Shown piece by piece: positions 42,885-50,653 of a stretch of 64,000 nt of DNA (its first letter is position 1; each line of letters begins with the position of its first letter). A program made the translations under genes and the position numbers. The DNA lies in assembly GCF_004661485.1 (NCBI RefSeq), contig NZ_PQVH01000008.1:1-64000 (forward strand). The letters run 5' to 3'. The notes under the pieces are model-generated. The model had not been told where the DNA came from. It made no database searches and saw only the letters and a program-made list of their open reading frames with translations. Source of the DNA: Methylotenera oryzisoli (GTDB lineage: Bacteria > Pseudomonadota > Gammaproteobacteria > Burkholderiales > Methylophilaceae).

Positions 42885-42889
42885 GGGAG
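42885..42889 (+). promoter_or_regulatory. Ribosome binding site pointing to an AUU start
   Basis: GGGAG at 42885-42889 stands 5 bases before ATT 42895. No ATG, GTG or TTG in this frame lies between the upstream stop (TGA 42820) and the membrane segment coding region. Confidence 0.6.
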
Positions 42890-42894
42890 TCTCT

Positions 42895-44055
42895 ATTCTA
42901 AATTACCGAAAACAGATTCTACTGCCACCGATTGTTGCATCAATCATACTGTTGATTGCAATGTCATGGGTCTTTTTTAGCGCGCAGAGTTTGTTGGTGC
43001 TGAGTGACCGCAAGGTTAAAATTGCAGACACGCGTTACGAAGTGGTCAAACTCATGAACACGGTTGTGAATGCAGAAACCGGGCTAAGGGGCTATCTCCT
43101 CACCGGCAGTGTGCAATTTCTTGAGCCATATAATCGCTCATCTAAAGATACGGCTTTACTTTTCTCTCAAATCAAAAGTCGTGAAAAAGACTTTGCCGAG
43201 TTTACCCCCATTCTGATTACGCTTGATCAACTGATTAAGGAAAAATTCAGTGCTATCGAGTCAACGCTTCAGGTTCAACTTACAGCAGGGTCATACTCAC
43301 CTCATTTAAAATTTACGACGGGCGCTAGTAAGCTGCTGACGGATGAAATTTCTAATGAGGTGAATAAGCTCGATAAGATTTTACGAGATGAGAATGATCG
43401 CATTGAGGTAACGCTGTCTTTAACCATTAATCGCTTGAAATTAGCCTCGCTAGTGGTTGTATTCTTAATCATCAGTATATTGCTTGTTAATTATAAAAGA
43501 ACCATTTCGCTGTTTGAGCATGCATCTTCTAGCCAAGAGCTTGCTGAGGAGTTTGGTTACCTTGCCATGCATGATGCGTTGACGCATTTGCCAAACAGAA
43601 GAAATTTTGAGCAATACCTCAAAAAATCGATTTCACAGGCAGCGCGCAGTAAACAAAAAGTTGGTTTGTTATATATGGATCTTGATGGGTTTAAATTAAT
43701 CAATGACCAGTTTGGACATGATGCAGGTGATGATGCACTGATTGGTGCTGTGACTAAAATTAATCATGTATTGCGTGATTCTGATTTTATTGCACGGGTG
43801 GGTGGAGATGAGTTTGCGCTAGTGGCACACAACTTTAATGATTCTAGTGAGTTGTTAATTTTGGCTAATCGTATTATTCAAGCGCTCAAAGAGCCGGTTA
43901 TTGCAATAGCTGGCAGGGATGTTTTTATGGGGATCAGCATAGGCATTGCGATCTACCCTGATCAAGTGAAAAGCATTAAATCTTTAATTTCTGCCGCAGA
44001 TGAGGCAATGTATAAAGCAAAATCAACAGGCAAAAACCAGGCAGTTCTCCATTAG
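42895..44055 (+). CDS. CHASE3-GGDEF diguanylate cyclase, probable AUU start
   Basis: 386 residues if translation starts at ATT 42895. A TTG at 42952 is the first common start codon but would cut the first membrane segment in half and has no ribosome site. With ATT the protein begins with a short basic stretch (NYRKQ) and a full membrane helix (PPIVASIILLIAMSWVFF). A CHASE3 sensor follows (about 45-185, with NAETGLRGYLLTGSVQFLEPYN), then a second membrane helix (LASLVVVFLIISILLVNY) and a GGDEF domain with RVGGDEFALV. The inhibitory RxxD site (RDSD) is in place. It faces the kinase operon divergently. Product: c-di-GMP synthase sensing a periplasmic signal. Confidence 0.82.
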   Translation: MLNYRKQILLPPIVASIILLIAMSWVFFSAQSLLVLSDRKVKIADTRYEVVKLMNTVVNAETGLRGYLLTGSVQFLEPYNRSSKDTALLFSQIKSREKDFAEFTPILITLDQLIKEKFSAIESTLQVQLTAGSYSPHLKFTTGASKLLTDEISNEVNKLDKILRDENDRIEVTLSLTINRLKLASLVVVFLIISILLVNYKRTISLFEHASSSQELAEEFGYLAMHDALTHLPNRRNFEQYLKKSISQAARSKQKVGLLYMDLDGFKLINDQFGHDAGDDALIGAVTKINHVLRDSDFIARVGGDEFALVAHNFNDSSELLILANRIIQALKEPVIAIAGRDVFMGISIGIAIYPDQVKSIKSLISAADEAMYKAKSTGKNQAVLH

Positions 44056-44453
44056 TCACTGGCTGTTGTGAAACGCGACGGTTGTTTTTCTATTTGCTAA
44101 TCTAAAGTCGCTTTTAGCTTTATACACACCATGTGCGCATGGTGCCTTGCAAGCCTTAATCATGCTTTTCTCCACCCCATGGTTTAGTTTTTATGGATAT
44201 CTCGGCTATATATACAGTGTTTGTAAATTTTTAATTATTATTAATATTCAATATATTAATAACTTTTATTAAAGTTTAAGTTTAACTATTTCGCACAGTT
44301 TTTTATTGCTGTATTTAAGTGGCTTTGATGCGTATTTCTTAGGATTCATGTAACCTTGTGAAGCAATAGTTTATTTAACAATTACAATGCAGCTTATGTT
44401 TAACGGCATGACAAACAGCTCCACATTATTAATTATAAAAACAATTACTTCCT
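44056..44453. other. AT-rich intergenic region with a hairpin
   Basis: About 400 bases without a gene. CACCATG / CATGGTG (44127-44133 and 44138-44144, loop TGCG) is a perfect 7-bp inverted repeat, followed by the palindrome CTTGCAAG at 44146-44153. There is no T-run directly behind, so it is not a clear terminator. The last 250 bases are very AT-rich and should hold the promoter of the antiporter gene. Confidence 0.5.
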
Positions 44454-46232
44454 ATGGGCACTTCTAATTTTCTGATTCAAACGATGATTTATCTATCATC
44501 AGCCATACTGCTCGTGCCAATTTTTAAAAGATTAGGCTTGGGCTCGGTGCTGGGTTATTTAATCGCAGGGATATTGATAGGTCCTTACGCGTTGAAGCTT
44601 ATTCCTGATCCTGAGCATGTGCTGCATTTTGCTGAGTTTGGTGTTGTGCTTATGCTGTTTTTGATTGGGCTAGAGCTTGAGTCCCAAAAGGTTTGGGAGC
44701 TACGAAAGATCTTATTCGGGTTAGGTGGGCTGCAAGTACTTGGTACATTAGGTCTGGTAGCAGTCGTTGCGCACATGATGCATTTTTCATGGCCAGTGGC
44801 TATTGTGATTGGCATGGGTGTTGCGATGTCATCTACGGCAATTGGGCTTACTGCACTTGCAGAGAAAAAACAGTTAAGTACACCTGGCGGGCAGGCATCA
44901 TTTGCCACATTGCTGTTTCAGGATTTGTCAGTCATTCCGTTGTTTATGGTGCTGGCGTTTATTGCGCCTGATAGTGGCCAATCCAGCTTTGATGTCTGGG
45001 CCGTGGCCAAGGCGTTGGCTGTGATAGCTGCCATTATTGTTGCTAGCAGAACTTTGCTGCGACCGATTATGCGCATTGTTGCGCAGACGGAAATCCGCGA
45101 GATTTTCGTGGCATTCTCATTACTTCTGGTGATTGGTGTATCACTAGCTATGCAGTCTGTAGGCTTATCGATGGCGCTAGGGACCTTTTTGGCCGGTGTA
45201 CTGTTAGCAGACTCAGAGTATCGCTATGAACTCAGGCTGGATATCGAGCCGGTAAAAGGTTTGCTGCTAGGCTTGTTTTTTATTGCGGTTGGGATGTCTG
45301 TGGATTTGTCGTTATTGGCGAATTCACCAGTGATGATTTTTGGATTAGCTTTACTGGTCGTGATGGTCAAGATAGCCATATTGTTAGGCCTAGCATATTT
45401 ATTTAAATACTCGTTGAGAGATGGTTTGTTATATGGTGCCGCGCTCTCGCAAATTGGTGAATTTGCGTTTGTGATATTTGGTATCGCTTTCACACAAAAC
45501 ACCATTCCGCGTGAGACTTACAATGTGCTCAATGCAATTGTGGCAGTATCTATGCTCATCACACCGATATTATTATTGCTTTATGATCGGTTTTTAACGC
45601 TGCAATGTGGCGAGCGCCCTAAAGATAGCATTGACGAAAATAATTCAGTAATCATTGCCGGATTTGGTCGTTTTGGGCAAATCGTTGGTAGGGTGTTGCT
45701 GGCTAAGGGAATTGCGGCAACCTTAATTGATAATGACCCAAATCAGGTTGACTTGATGCGCAAGTTTAAGTGGCGTTGTTATTATGGCGATGCATCTAGG
45801 CTAGATCTGCTAGAGGAGGCTGGGATAGCCACTGCTAAGTTATTGGTGATTTCGGTGAACGACCCTGTGGCTGCACTCCATATTGGTAAACTGGTAAAAG
45901 AGCGATGGCCTCAGCTTGCTGTTGTGACTAGGGCGCGCAGCAGAACCGATGCTTTTGATTTGCTAGATGTGGGCTTAGACCCTATTCGCGAGACTTTTTA
46001 TTCTTCATTAGTTGCAGCTAAGCAAGCTTTGTTGGCGCTTGGTGAAACACCAACCTCTGCTGCAAAAATCATTAAACACTTTGAGCGCCATGATATAGAG
46101 CAGCTAGAGGCTGCTCGCAACGTCAAGCACGATATGAATGCACTGCTGAGCATGTCAGAAAAGGGGCGCCAAGATCTTAAAGATTTACTCGCGCTTGAGT
46201 TGGATGAGGCAGGGAAGCCTAGTGGTAGCTAA
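44454..46232 (+). CDS. CPA2-family cation:proton antiporter with NAD-binding domain (KefB/YbaL-like)
   Basis: 592 residues. About twelve membrane segments fill residues 1-380, with LGYLIAGILIGPYALK and FAEFGVVLMLFLIGLELE, both standard for CPA2 antiporters, and LFQDLSVIPLFMVL. A RCK_N/TrkA-N domain starts near 395 with VIIAGFGRFGQIVGRVLL and YYGDASRLDLLEEAG. KefB/KefC export potassium in exchange for protons under electrophile stress and are gated by glutathione; whether this one is gated that way is not visible. The C-terminal tail is short. The stop is 7 bases from the convergent LysR gene, with no terminator between. Confidence 0.88.
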   Translation: MGTSNFLIQTMIYLSSAILLVPIFKRLGLGSVLGYLIAGILIGPYALKLIPDPEHVLHFAEFGVVLMLFLIGLELESQKVWELRKILFGLGGLQVLGTLGLVAVVAHMMHFSWPVAIVIGMGVAMSSTAIGLTALAEKKQLSTPGGQASFATLLFQDLSVIPLFMVLAFIAPDSGQSSFDVWAVAKALAVIAAIIVASRTLLRPIMRIVAQTEIREIFVAFSLLLVIGVSLAMQSVGLSMALGTFLAGVLLADSEYRYELRLDIEPVKGLLLGLFFIAVGMSVDLSLLANSPVMIFGLALLVVMVKIAILLGLAYLFKYSLRDGLLYGAALSQIGEFAFVIFGIAFTQNTIPRETYNVLNAIVAVSMLITPILLLLYDRFLTLQCGERPKDSIDENNSVIIAGFGRFGQIVGRVLLAKGIAATLIDNDPNQVDLMRKFKWRCYYGDASRLDLLEEAGIATAKLLVISVNDPVAALHIGKLVKERWPQLAVVTRARSRTDAFDLLDVGLDPIRETFYSSLVAAKQALLALGETPTSAAKIIKHFERHDIEQLEAARNVKHDMNALLSMSEKGRQDLKDLLALELDEAGKPSGS

Positions 46233-46238
46233 TTTACG

Positions 46239-47171
46239 TTAAATCACATCCCAACTGGCAGGAAGGGCGGAAGTTAAATGATTGATGAAGGTTTTAACTT
46301 TTAATGTCATAGCGTGATGGTCACGAAAGCACGCATAAAACTCCAGTGGCTCATTATCCGCATGCACGATTGAAGGGTTACTTATATCTTGCTGGAACAA
46401 CGAGATTAATTGCCCACTCTTGATTAGGGGATTGGCAATAAATGCAGCAAGCCTTGCGATGCCAGCGCCGGCAATGGCTAACTCGGCCAATGCGTTGATA
46501 TCATTGCTGATAATAGACGGTTTAAGTTCAGGCTCAAAACGTAGTTCGTCGCGCAGAAATCCCCAGTTTAATAACAGCCCGCTGGTGGGCATGCGAAACA
46601 TCAGACAATCGTGTCGTTGTAATTCCTCAGGTGTGCGTGGCTCTCCCTTACGAGCAATATAAGCTGGGGATGCACAAAATAATACTGGAATGACAGCAAT
46701 CCTTTTTGCAACCAAGCCAAGCTCTAATTGTTGCTTGAATCGGATGCTGATATCAATATCCTGTTTGACGTGATCAATGTTCTGATCGGTAAGAATCAAT
46801 TCAATTGATAGTTTTGGATACATGGCAGTGAATGACGGGATAATGCTGGAGAGTACATGCCGACCAAATGCCGCGGATGTTGCTATTCTCAGCCGTCCTT
46901 GAGGTTCACCTTGGAACTCTGTCACTAATGACTGTGCGTTTTCAATATCATTGATGACATGACGCACTTTTTCATAATAGATTTCACCAGCCTCCGTTAA
47001 GGCTAGGCTACGCGTTGTCCTAGTCAGCAAACGCGCGTTCAGTGACGCCTCAAGCCTGATAATGTTTTGGCTGGCCGCCGCCGGGGTAATGCCTTGCAGA
47101 CGCGCGGCAGCTGCAATACTTCCGCCTTCAATTGCTTTTACAAAGCTTTCAATGCTTCTTAATGTGTCCAT
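46239..47171 (-). CDS. LysR-family transcriptional regulator
   Basis: 310 residues. N-terminal winged helix-turn-helix: MDTLRSIESFVKAIEGGSIAAAARLQGITPAAASQNIIRLEASL, then RLLTRTTRSLALTEAGEIYYE. The effector domain begins with GRLRIATSAAFGRHVL and has HDCLMFRMPTSG. It is the PA-type (TrpI/GcvA-like) LysR layout with the helix 'TPAAASQ'. It is divergent from a DUF2798 gene, and palindromes lie in the 122 bases between them; regulation of that gene and of itself is likely. Effector unknown. Confidence 0.9.
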   Translation of the reverse strand: MDTLRSIESFVKAIEGGSIAAAARLQGITPAAASQNIIRLEASLNARLLTRTTRSLALTEAGEIYYEKVRHVINDIENAQSLVTEFQGEPQGRLRIATSAAFGRHVLSSIIPSFTAMYPKLSIELILTDQNIDHVKQDIDISIRFKQQLELGLVAKRIAVIPVLFCASPAYIARKGEPRTPEELQRHDCLMFRMPTSGLLLNWGFLRDELRFEPELKPSIISNDINALAELAIAGAGIARLAAFIANPLIKSGQLISLFQQDISNPSIVHADNEPLEFYACFRDHHAMTLKVKTFINHLTSALPASWDVI

Positions 47172-47201
47172 CTGGCTATCGATTTTGTGTGGTGATTCGA
47201 T

Positions 47202-47217
47202 AGTTTATATTTAAACT
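47202..47217. promoter_or_regulatory. Candidate LysR operator between the divergent genes
   Basis: AGTTTA (47202-47207) and TAAACT (47212-47217) form a perfect interrupted palindrome. A second pair, GCATAG (47220-47225) and CTATGC (47236-47241), follows. Paired dyads between a LysR gene and its divergent target fit LysR-type binding (T-N11-A). Confidence 0.5.
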
Positions 47218-47293
47218 GAGCATAGTGTTAGTGCTCTATGCATGGATTTAGTTAGGCGTTACAGTGGCACCCTAATCTTTACCTTCAAGGACT

Positions 47294-47527
47294 ATGATGA
47301 AAATTCCTCACCGATATACTGGTTATGTGTTCGCATTTTTTATGGCTATGATTATGGCACTATTGATGTGTACCATTATTGTGGCGGCCAATAGCGGTAT
47401 TGGCGCTGGTTACTTGCAGCGCGTCATTCATGCCTACACATTGGCTATGCCATCGGCCTTTGTATGCATATTGTTTGTAAGGCCTATTGTCGTTAAATTG
47501 ATGTCATGGGTTGTTGAGGCACAATAA
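47294..47527 (+). CDS. DUF2798 small membrane protein
   Basis: 77 residues (the second ATG at 47297 is equally possible). Two membrane segments: FAFFMAMIMALLMCTIIVAAN and LAMPSAFVCILFVRPIVVKLM, with the R-x-I-V-x-K ending of DUF2798. Function unknown. It is often found beside a LysR or TetR regulator, as here; the divergent LysR at 46239 is the likely controller. Confidence 0.85.
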   Translation: MMKIPHRYTGYVFAFFMAMIMALLMCTIIVAANSGIGAGYLQRVIHAYTLAMPSAFVCILFVRPIVVKLMSWVVEAQ

Positions 47528-48021
47528 CCATTAGTTTTTTATTGATGGCTTCTGCCACTAGCTCATCTTTCGATTTAAAGCGAGCATAGAATCCACTTAA
47601 TAATCTTTGACGAGTAAGCTGCCTGTGTTCATTTCTTAACTTTACGGTAAATGTTCACTTTGGAGTGAATATCACTGGGCATATTTAATTACTTTAAGAA
47701 TTACCTATAATTTTTAGATAAAACTGGAAATAAGTAAGAATCTAGATTTTTCTGATATCATTAATTAAATGTAATTATTTGTAACAAATTGTTCGGTGCG
47801 CATATCCAAAGGCGGAATGTTGTACTAAAGCAAGTTACGCAAGTTATTAGGGCCAACGTAGGCTCATATTGGATAAGTAGTTCAAGACAAAGGCGTCTTG
47901 ATAACTGACTAAACTTTTTTAAAGAGTTAGTCGGTTGTCATGCGCCTTTTTTTTTCGTCTAAATTTTGTGTCATTAATGATTCAGTTGCAGCGGTGTTGA
48001 TTCGATATAAAGGTAACAAAG
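47528..48021. other. Long leader region with structured RNA signs before the CheW gene
   Basis: About 494 bases without a gene. The first half is unremarkable and AT-rich. From 47803 an RNA-like fold can be drawn: TATCCAA (47803-47809) pairs with TTGGATA (47869-47875). Inside lie a tandem repeat (GCAAGTTAC GCAAGTTAT) and GGCC/GGCT pairing. This is followed directly by the large hairpin with T-run at 47889-47955. It does not match the c-di-GMP-I riboswitch consensus. Confidence 0.5.
47889..47955 (+). terminator. Large hairpin with T-run in the CheW gene leader
   Basis: Outer stem AAAGGCG / CGCCTTT and an inner stem of about 15 pairs (TGATAACTGACTAA with TTAGTCGGTTGTCA, G-T pairs included) enclose an A/T loop. 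Nine T follow (47947-47955). It sits 67 bases before the start at 48022, so it may end an upstream transcript or act as an attenuator. Confidence 0.7.
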
Positions 48022-50607
48022 ATGAGCTATTACAAAGGTTTTGAGGTGGATGATCGTTTGTATGGAGTGATTCGACATATGAACGGTGTTGAAAAATATC
48101 GAGATGATTTACATAAGCAGCAGGTGGCATGGGATTACTTATCGGTATTAGGGCAACTGGCTAAGTTGGACACGGAGCTATCTCAAACACGTAAAGAGTT
48201 TACTCAGTTGACGGGGACCTTGCTGAATCAATTGGGGTTGGAGTTGTTAAATAAGTCGGTACGTCAGTACGCGTTTAAGGCGCAGGTCGCGATTAACATT
48301 ATGATTCGCAATCTGTTTGAGCGTACTGCCGATATTGGTTTTATTGCAACGGACGATGACGTTTGTGCTTACTTGAAACAACTGGAGTCTGACCCTGACT
48401 CTGAAGTTTTAAATGAGAAACGCCAGTACTTACTGGACAGATTTGAACAGTATGTTGCTAAATATTCTGTGTATCACAATATCATTCTGCTAGATACGCA
48501 AGGCAATGTGGTGCTGCAGTTAGACCAGCACAATCCAGTGACGCAATCTAAAGACCCTTTAATCATGGAGTCTTTGCATACGGAAAACGCTTATGTAGAA
48601 AATTTCAGGTATAGCGATTTATTACCCAATGAACAAAATAGTTTGATTTACTCATATCGTGTTGTATCGCCAGAGGATGGTCATGCCCTGGGGGTGATAT
48701 GCCTGTGCTTTAAATTTAAAAATGAGTGTGATGGCATTTTTGCTGGTTTACTTAGTGATGATCAATTAGCAATTGTTACCTTACTCAATAAAGAGGGTAA
48801 GGTCATTGCGAGCAGTTCTGATAAGGTGGCCTTAAACGCAAGGTTTAAACCAGAGCTTAGCCAGGATTACAGCGTGGTGAATTATGAAGGCGTTGAATAC
48901 TTTTGTTGTACACGCCAGACCGATGGTTTCCAAGGCTATCATGGTTCAGGCTGGCTTGGCTTTGTGATGGTGCCACTTAGGAAAATATTTGGCCAGCAGT
49001 CTAATGTGGCTATAGATTTACCAGCCGCATTGCTTGATTCTGTAATGCAGGGGGCGTTATTTAATGCGGAGATTAAAAATATCCCTGTTAGTGCAAGTCA
49101 AATTCAGCGTGAGTTGAATAGGTTGGTTTGGAATGGAAACGTACAGCAAGCAACTGATAAAAGCAGCAGTGATGCGGTTGTGTCTAAAGTGCTGCTGAGC
49201 GAGATTAAACACACCGGCGTATTGACCAAACACATATTCGAGAACTCAATTGCGGATATTCAAAAAACCGTGATTGCATCTGTATTACAAGGCAGCATGA
49301 ATATGGCTGCGCTTGCCATTGATATTATGGATCGTAATTTATACGAACGAGCCAATGACTGCCGCTGGTGGGCTCTCACCACAACCTTCAGAAGTTTGAT
49401 GAGTAAACAAGCCTTACAAACGCAAGATGTGGGCGAGATACAGTCTGTACTGCATTACATTAATAGCTTATACACTGTCTATGGCAATATTATTGTGTTT
49501 GATACCCAGGGCAGGGTGATTGCTGTATCTAACCCGCAAGAGCAGAGCTTGCAGGGGCAGGTACTGACAGAGCCTTGGGTGAGAAAAGCACTGGCCTTAA
49601 GGTCTGCGCAGGATTACGTAGTGTCTGACTTTGTTACAACCCCTTTGTATAACGCCTTGCCCAGCTACATCTATGCGGCGGCTATCCATGCAATCGAGGA
49701 TGAGAAAGTATTAGGTGGAATTGGTATTGTATTTGACGCTGCACCGCAATTTTTGGCAATGTTGCAGGATGTACTGCCACATGGAAAATTGGATAGAGAG
49801 CAGGAAGTGCAGCTTGATTACAGCTTTGCGGTTTACACTGATGCAGATAAATCGGTGATTGCCTCTACGCACAAGCGCTTTTCAGCGGGCGATTTACTTG
49901 ATATTAGCGATGACTTTTTTGCGCTGACGCATGGGCAGTCTATGTGTAAAGTAGTTACATTCCACCATAAGAACTATGCAGTGGGGTGCAGTAAATCCGC
50001 TGGGTATCGTGAGTACAAAGGCACTGCCGATCATTACCAGCAAGAGGTGTTTGCGTTTGTGTTGATTTATCTGGGTGAGGAGACGCAGGCTGTGCAGCAG
50101 CCGGCATCGCTCAAGCCAGTGTATGTGCAGCATAGTATGCATAACAGTATTTACAACCTACAGCTCGCTACATTTTATGTTGGCAATAACTGGTTAGCAC
50201 TGAGTGCAAATCAGGTTGCAAGTGCGATTCAAGTAGATACGCACCTGCCAATTTCAGGTGGCGAGCAAGATATAGTAGCGGGCTATTTGATGTACAGAGG
50301 TAACTCATTGGCGCTCGTGCATACCTCTATGTTGCTGGGTGGTGCAAAGCCTGTGAATCAAAAGATTACGGAAGTCGTCGTTGTTAAAATAGACAGTGAA
50401 TATATTGGACTGGTTGTAGATGCACTGGGTGAAATGATGGATGTTGCGATGGAGCAGATTCGACCAGTAGGTACTGAAATTTCAGCTTACAACCAGATAG
50501 TGAAATCGTTGGTGCTATCTAGCTCACAGAACCCGCAAGAACCTATGCTGCAAATTATTGATGTTGAGCAGTTGAGTTATTGCTTGCAAGAGACTGCCGA
50601 AGCTTAA
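48022..50607 (+). CDS. Double-sensor CheW protein (soluble)
   Basis: 861 residues, no signal peptide or membrane segment. Two related sensor regions are visible. The first has IMIRNLFERTADIGFIA (near 92) and YSVYHNIILLDTQGNVVLQLD; the second has DIMDRNLYERANDCRWWA (near 435) and YTVYGNIIVFDTQGRVIAVSN, i.e. an internal duplication of a Cache-like module placed in the cytoplasm. The C-terminal about 150 residues are a CheW domain (LQLATFYVGNNWLALSANQV, then VAGYLMYRGNSLALVHTSMLLG, then VVVKIDSEYIGLVVDALGEMMDV). CheW couples receptors to the CheA kinase. Here sensor and adaptor are on one chain. No cheA or receptor gene is near. Confidence 0.82.
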   Translation: MSYYKGFEVDDRLYGVIRHMNGVEKYRDDLHKQQVAWDYLSVLGQLAKLDTELSQTRKEFTQLTGTLLNQLGLELLNKSVRQYAFKAQVAINIMIRNLFERTADIGFIATDDDVCAYLKQLESDPDSEVLNEKRQYLLDRFEQYVAKYSVYHNIILLDTQGNVVLQLDQHNPVTQSKDPLIMESLHTENAYVENFRYSDLLPNEQNSLIYSYRVVSPEDGHALGVICLCFKFKNECDGIFAGLLSDDQLAIVTLLNKEGKVIASSSDKVALNARFKPELSQDYSVVNYEGVEYFCCTRQTDGFQGYHGSGWLGFVMVPLRKIFGQQSNVAIDLPAALLDSVMQGALFNAEIKNIPVSASQIQRELNRLVWNGNVQQATDKSSSDAVVSKVLLSEIKHTGVLTKHIFENSIADIQKTVIASVLQGSMNMAALAIDIMDRNLYERANDCRWWALTTTFRSLMSKQALQTQDVGEIQSVLHYINSLYTVYGNIIVFDTQGRVIAVSNPQEQSLQGQVLTEPWVRKALALRSAQDYVVSDFVTTPLYNALPSYIYAAAIHAIEDEKVLGGIGIVFDAAPQFLAMLQDVLPHGKLDREQEVQLDYSFAVYTDADKSVIASTHKRFSAGDLLDISDDFFALTHGQSMCKVVTFHHKNYAVGCSKSAGYREYKGTADHYQQEVFAFVLIYLGEETQAVQQPASLKPVYVQHSMHNSIYNLQLATFYVGNNWLALSANQVASAIQVDTHLPISGGEQDIVAGYLMYRGNSLALVHTSMLLGGAKPVNQKITEVVVVKIDSEYIGLVVDALGEMMDVAMEQIRPVGTEISAYNQIVKSLVLSSSQNPQEPMLQIIDVEQLSYCLQETAEA

Positions 50608-50622
50608 ATTCGCCATATTTAC

Positions 50623-50653
50623 TGCGTTGGCCTTGTTAGCTAACGCATTTTTT
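50623..50653 (+). terminator. Terminator after the CheW gene
   Basis: TGCGTT(G)GC pairs with GC(T)AACGCA, loop CTTGTTA region, followed by TTTTTT at 50648-50653. It lies between the convergent CheW and PAS-GGDEF-EAL genes. Confidence 0.75.

Larger units (their letters stand above)
42438..42894. other. Divergent intergenic region between kinase and CHASE3-GGDEF gene
   Basis: About 457 AT-rich bases without a convincing gene. The right half holds a sigma70-type promoter (42773-42801) and a GGGAG ribosome site; the left half presumably holds the kinase promoter on the - strand, which I could not place with confidence. Confidence 0.6.

Noticed and set aside
44161-44280. Possible small + strand ORF starting near 44163 before the antiporter gene
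   Set aside because: No ribosome site, AT-driven Ile/Tyr/Asn-rich text and no family resemblance.
47803-47955. Cyclic-di-GMP-I (GEMM) riboswitch in the CheW gene leader
   Set aside because: The required GGGCAAACC, AAAG and GGTAGC-type elements are absent; only generic stems are present.
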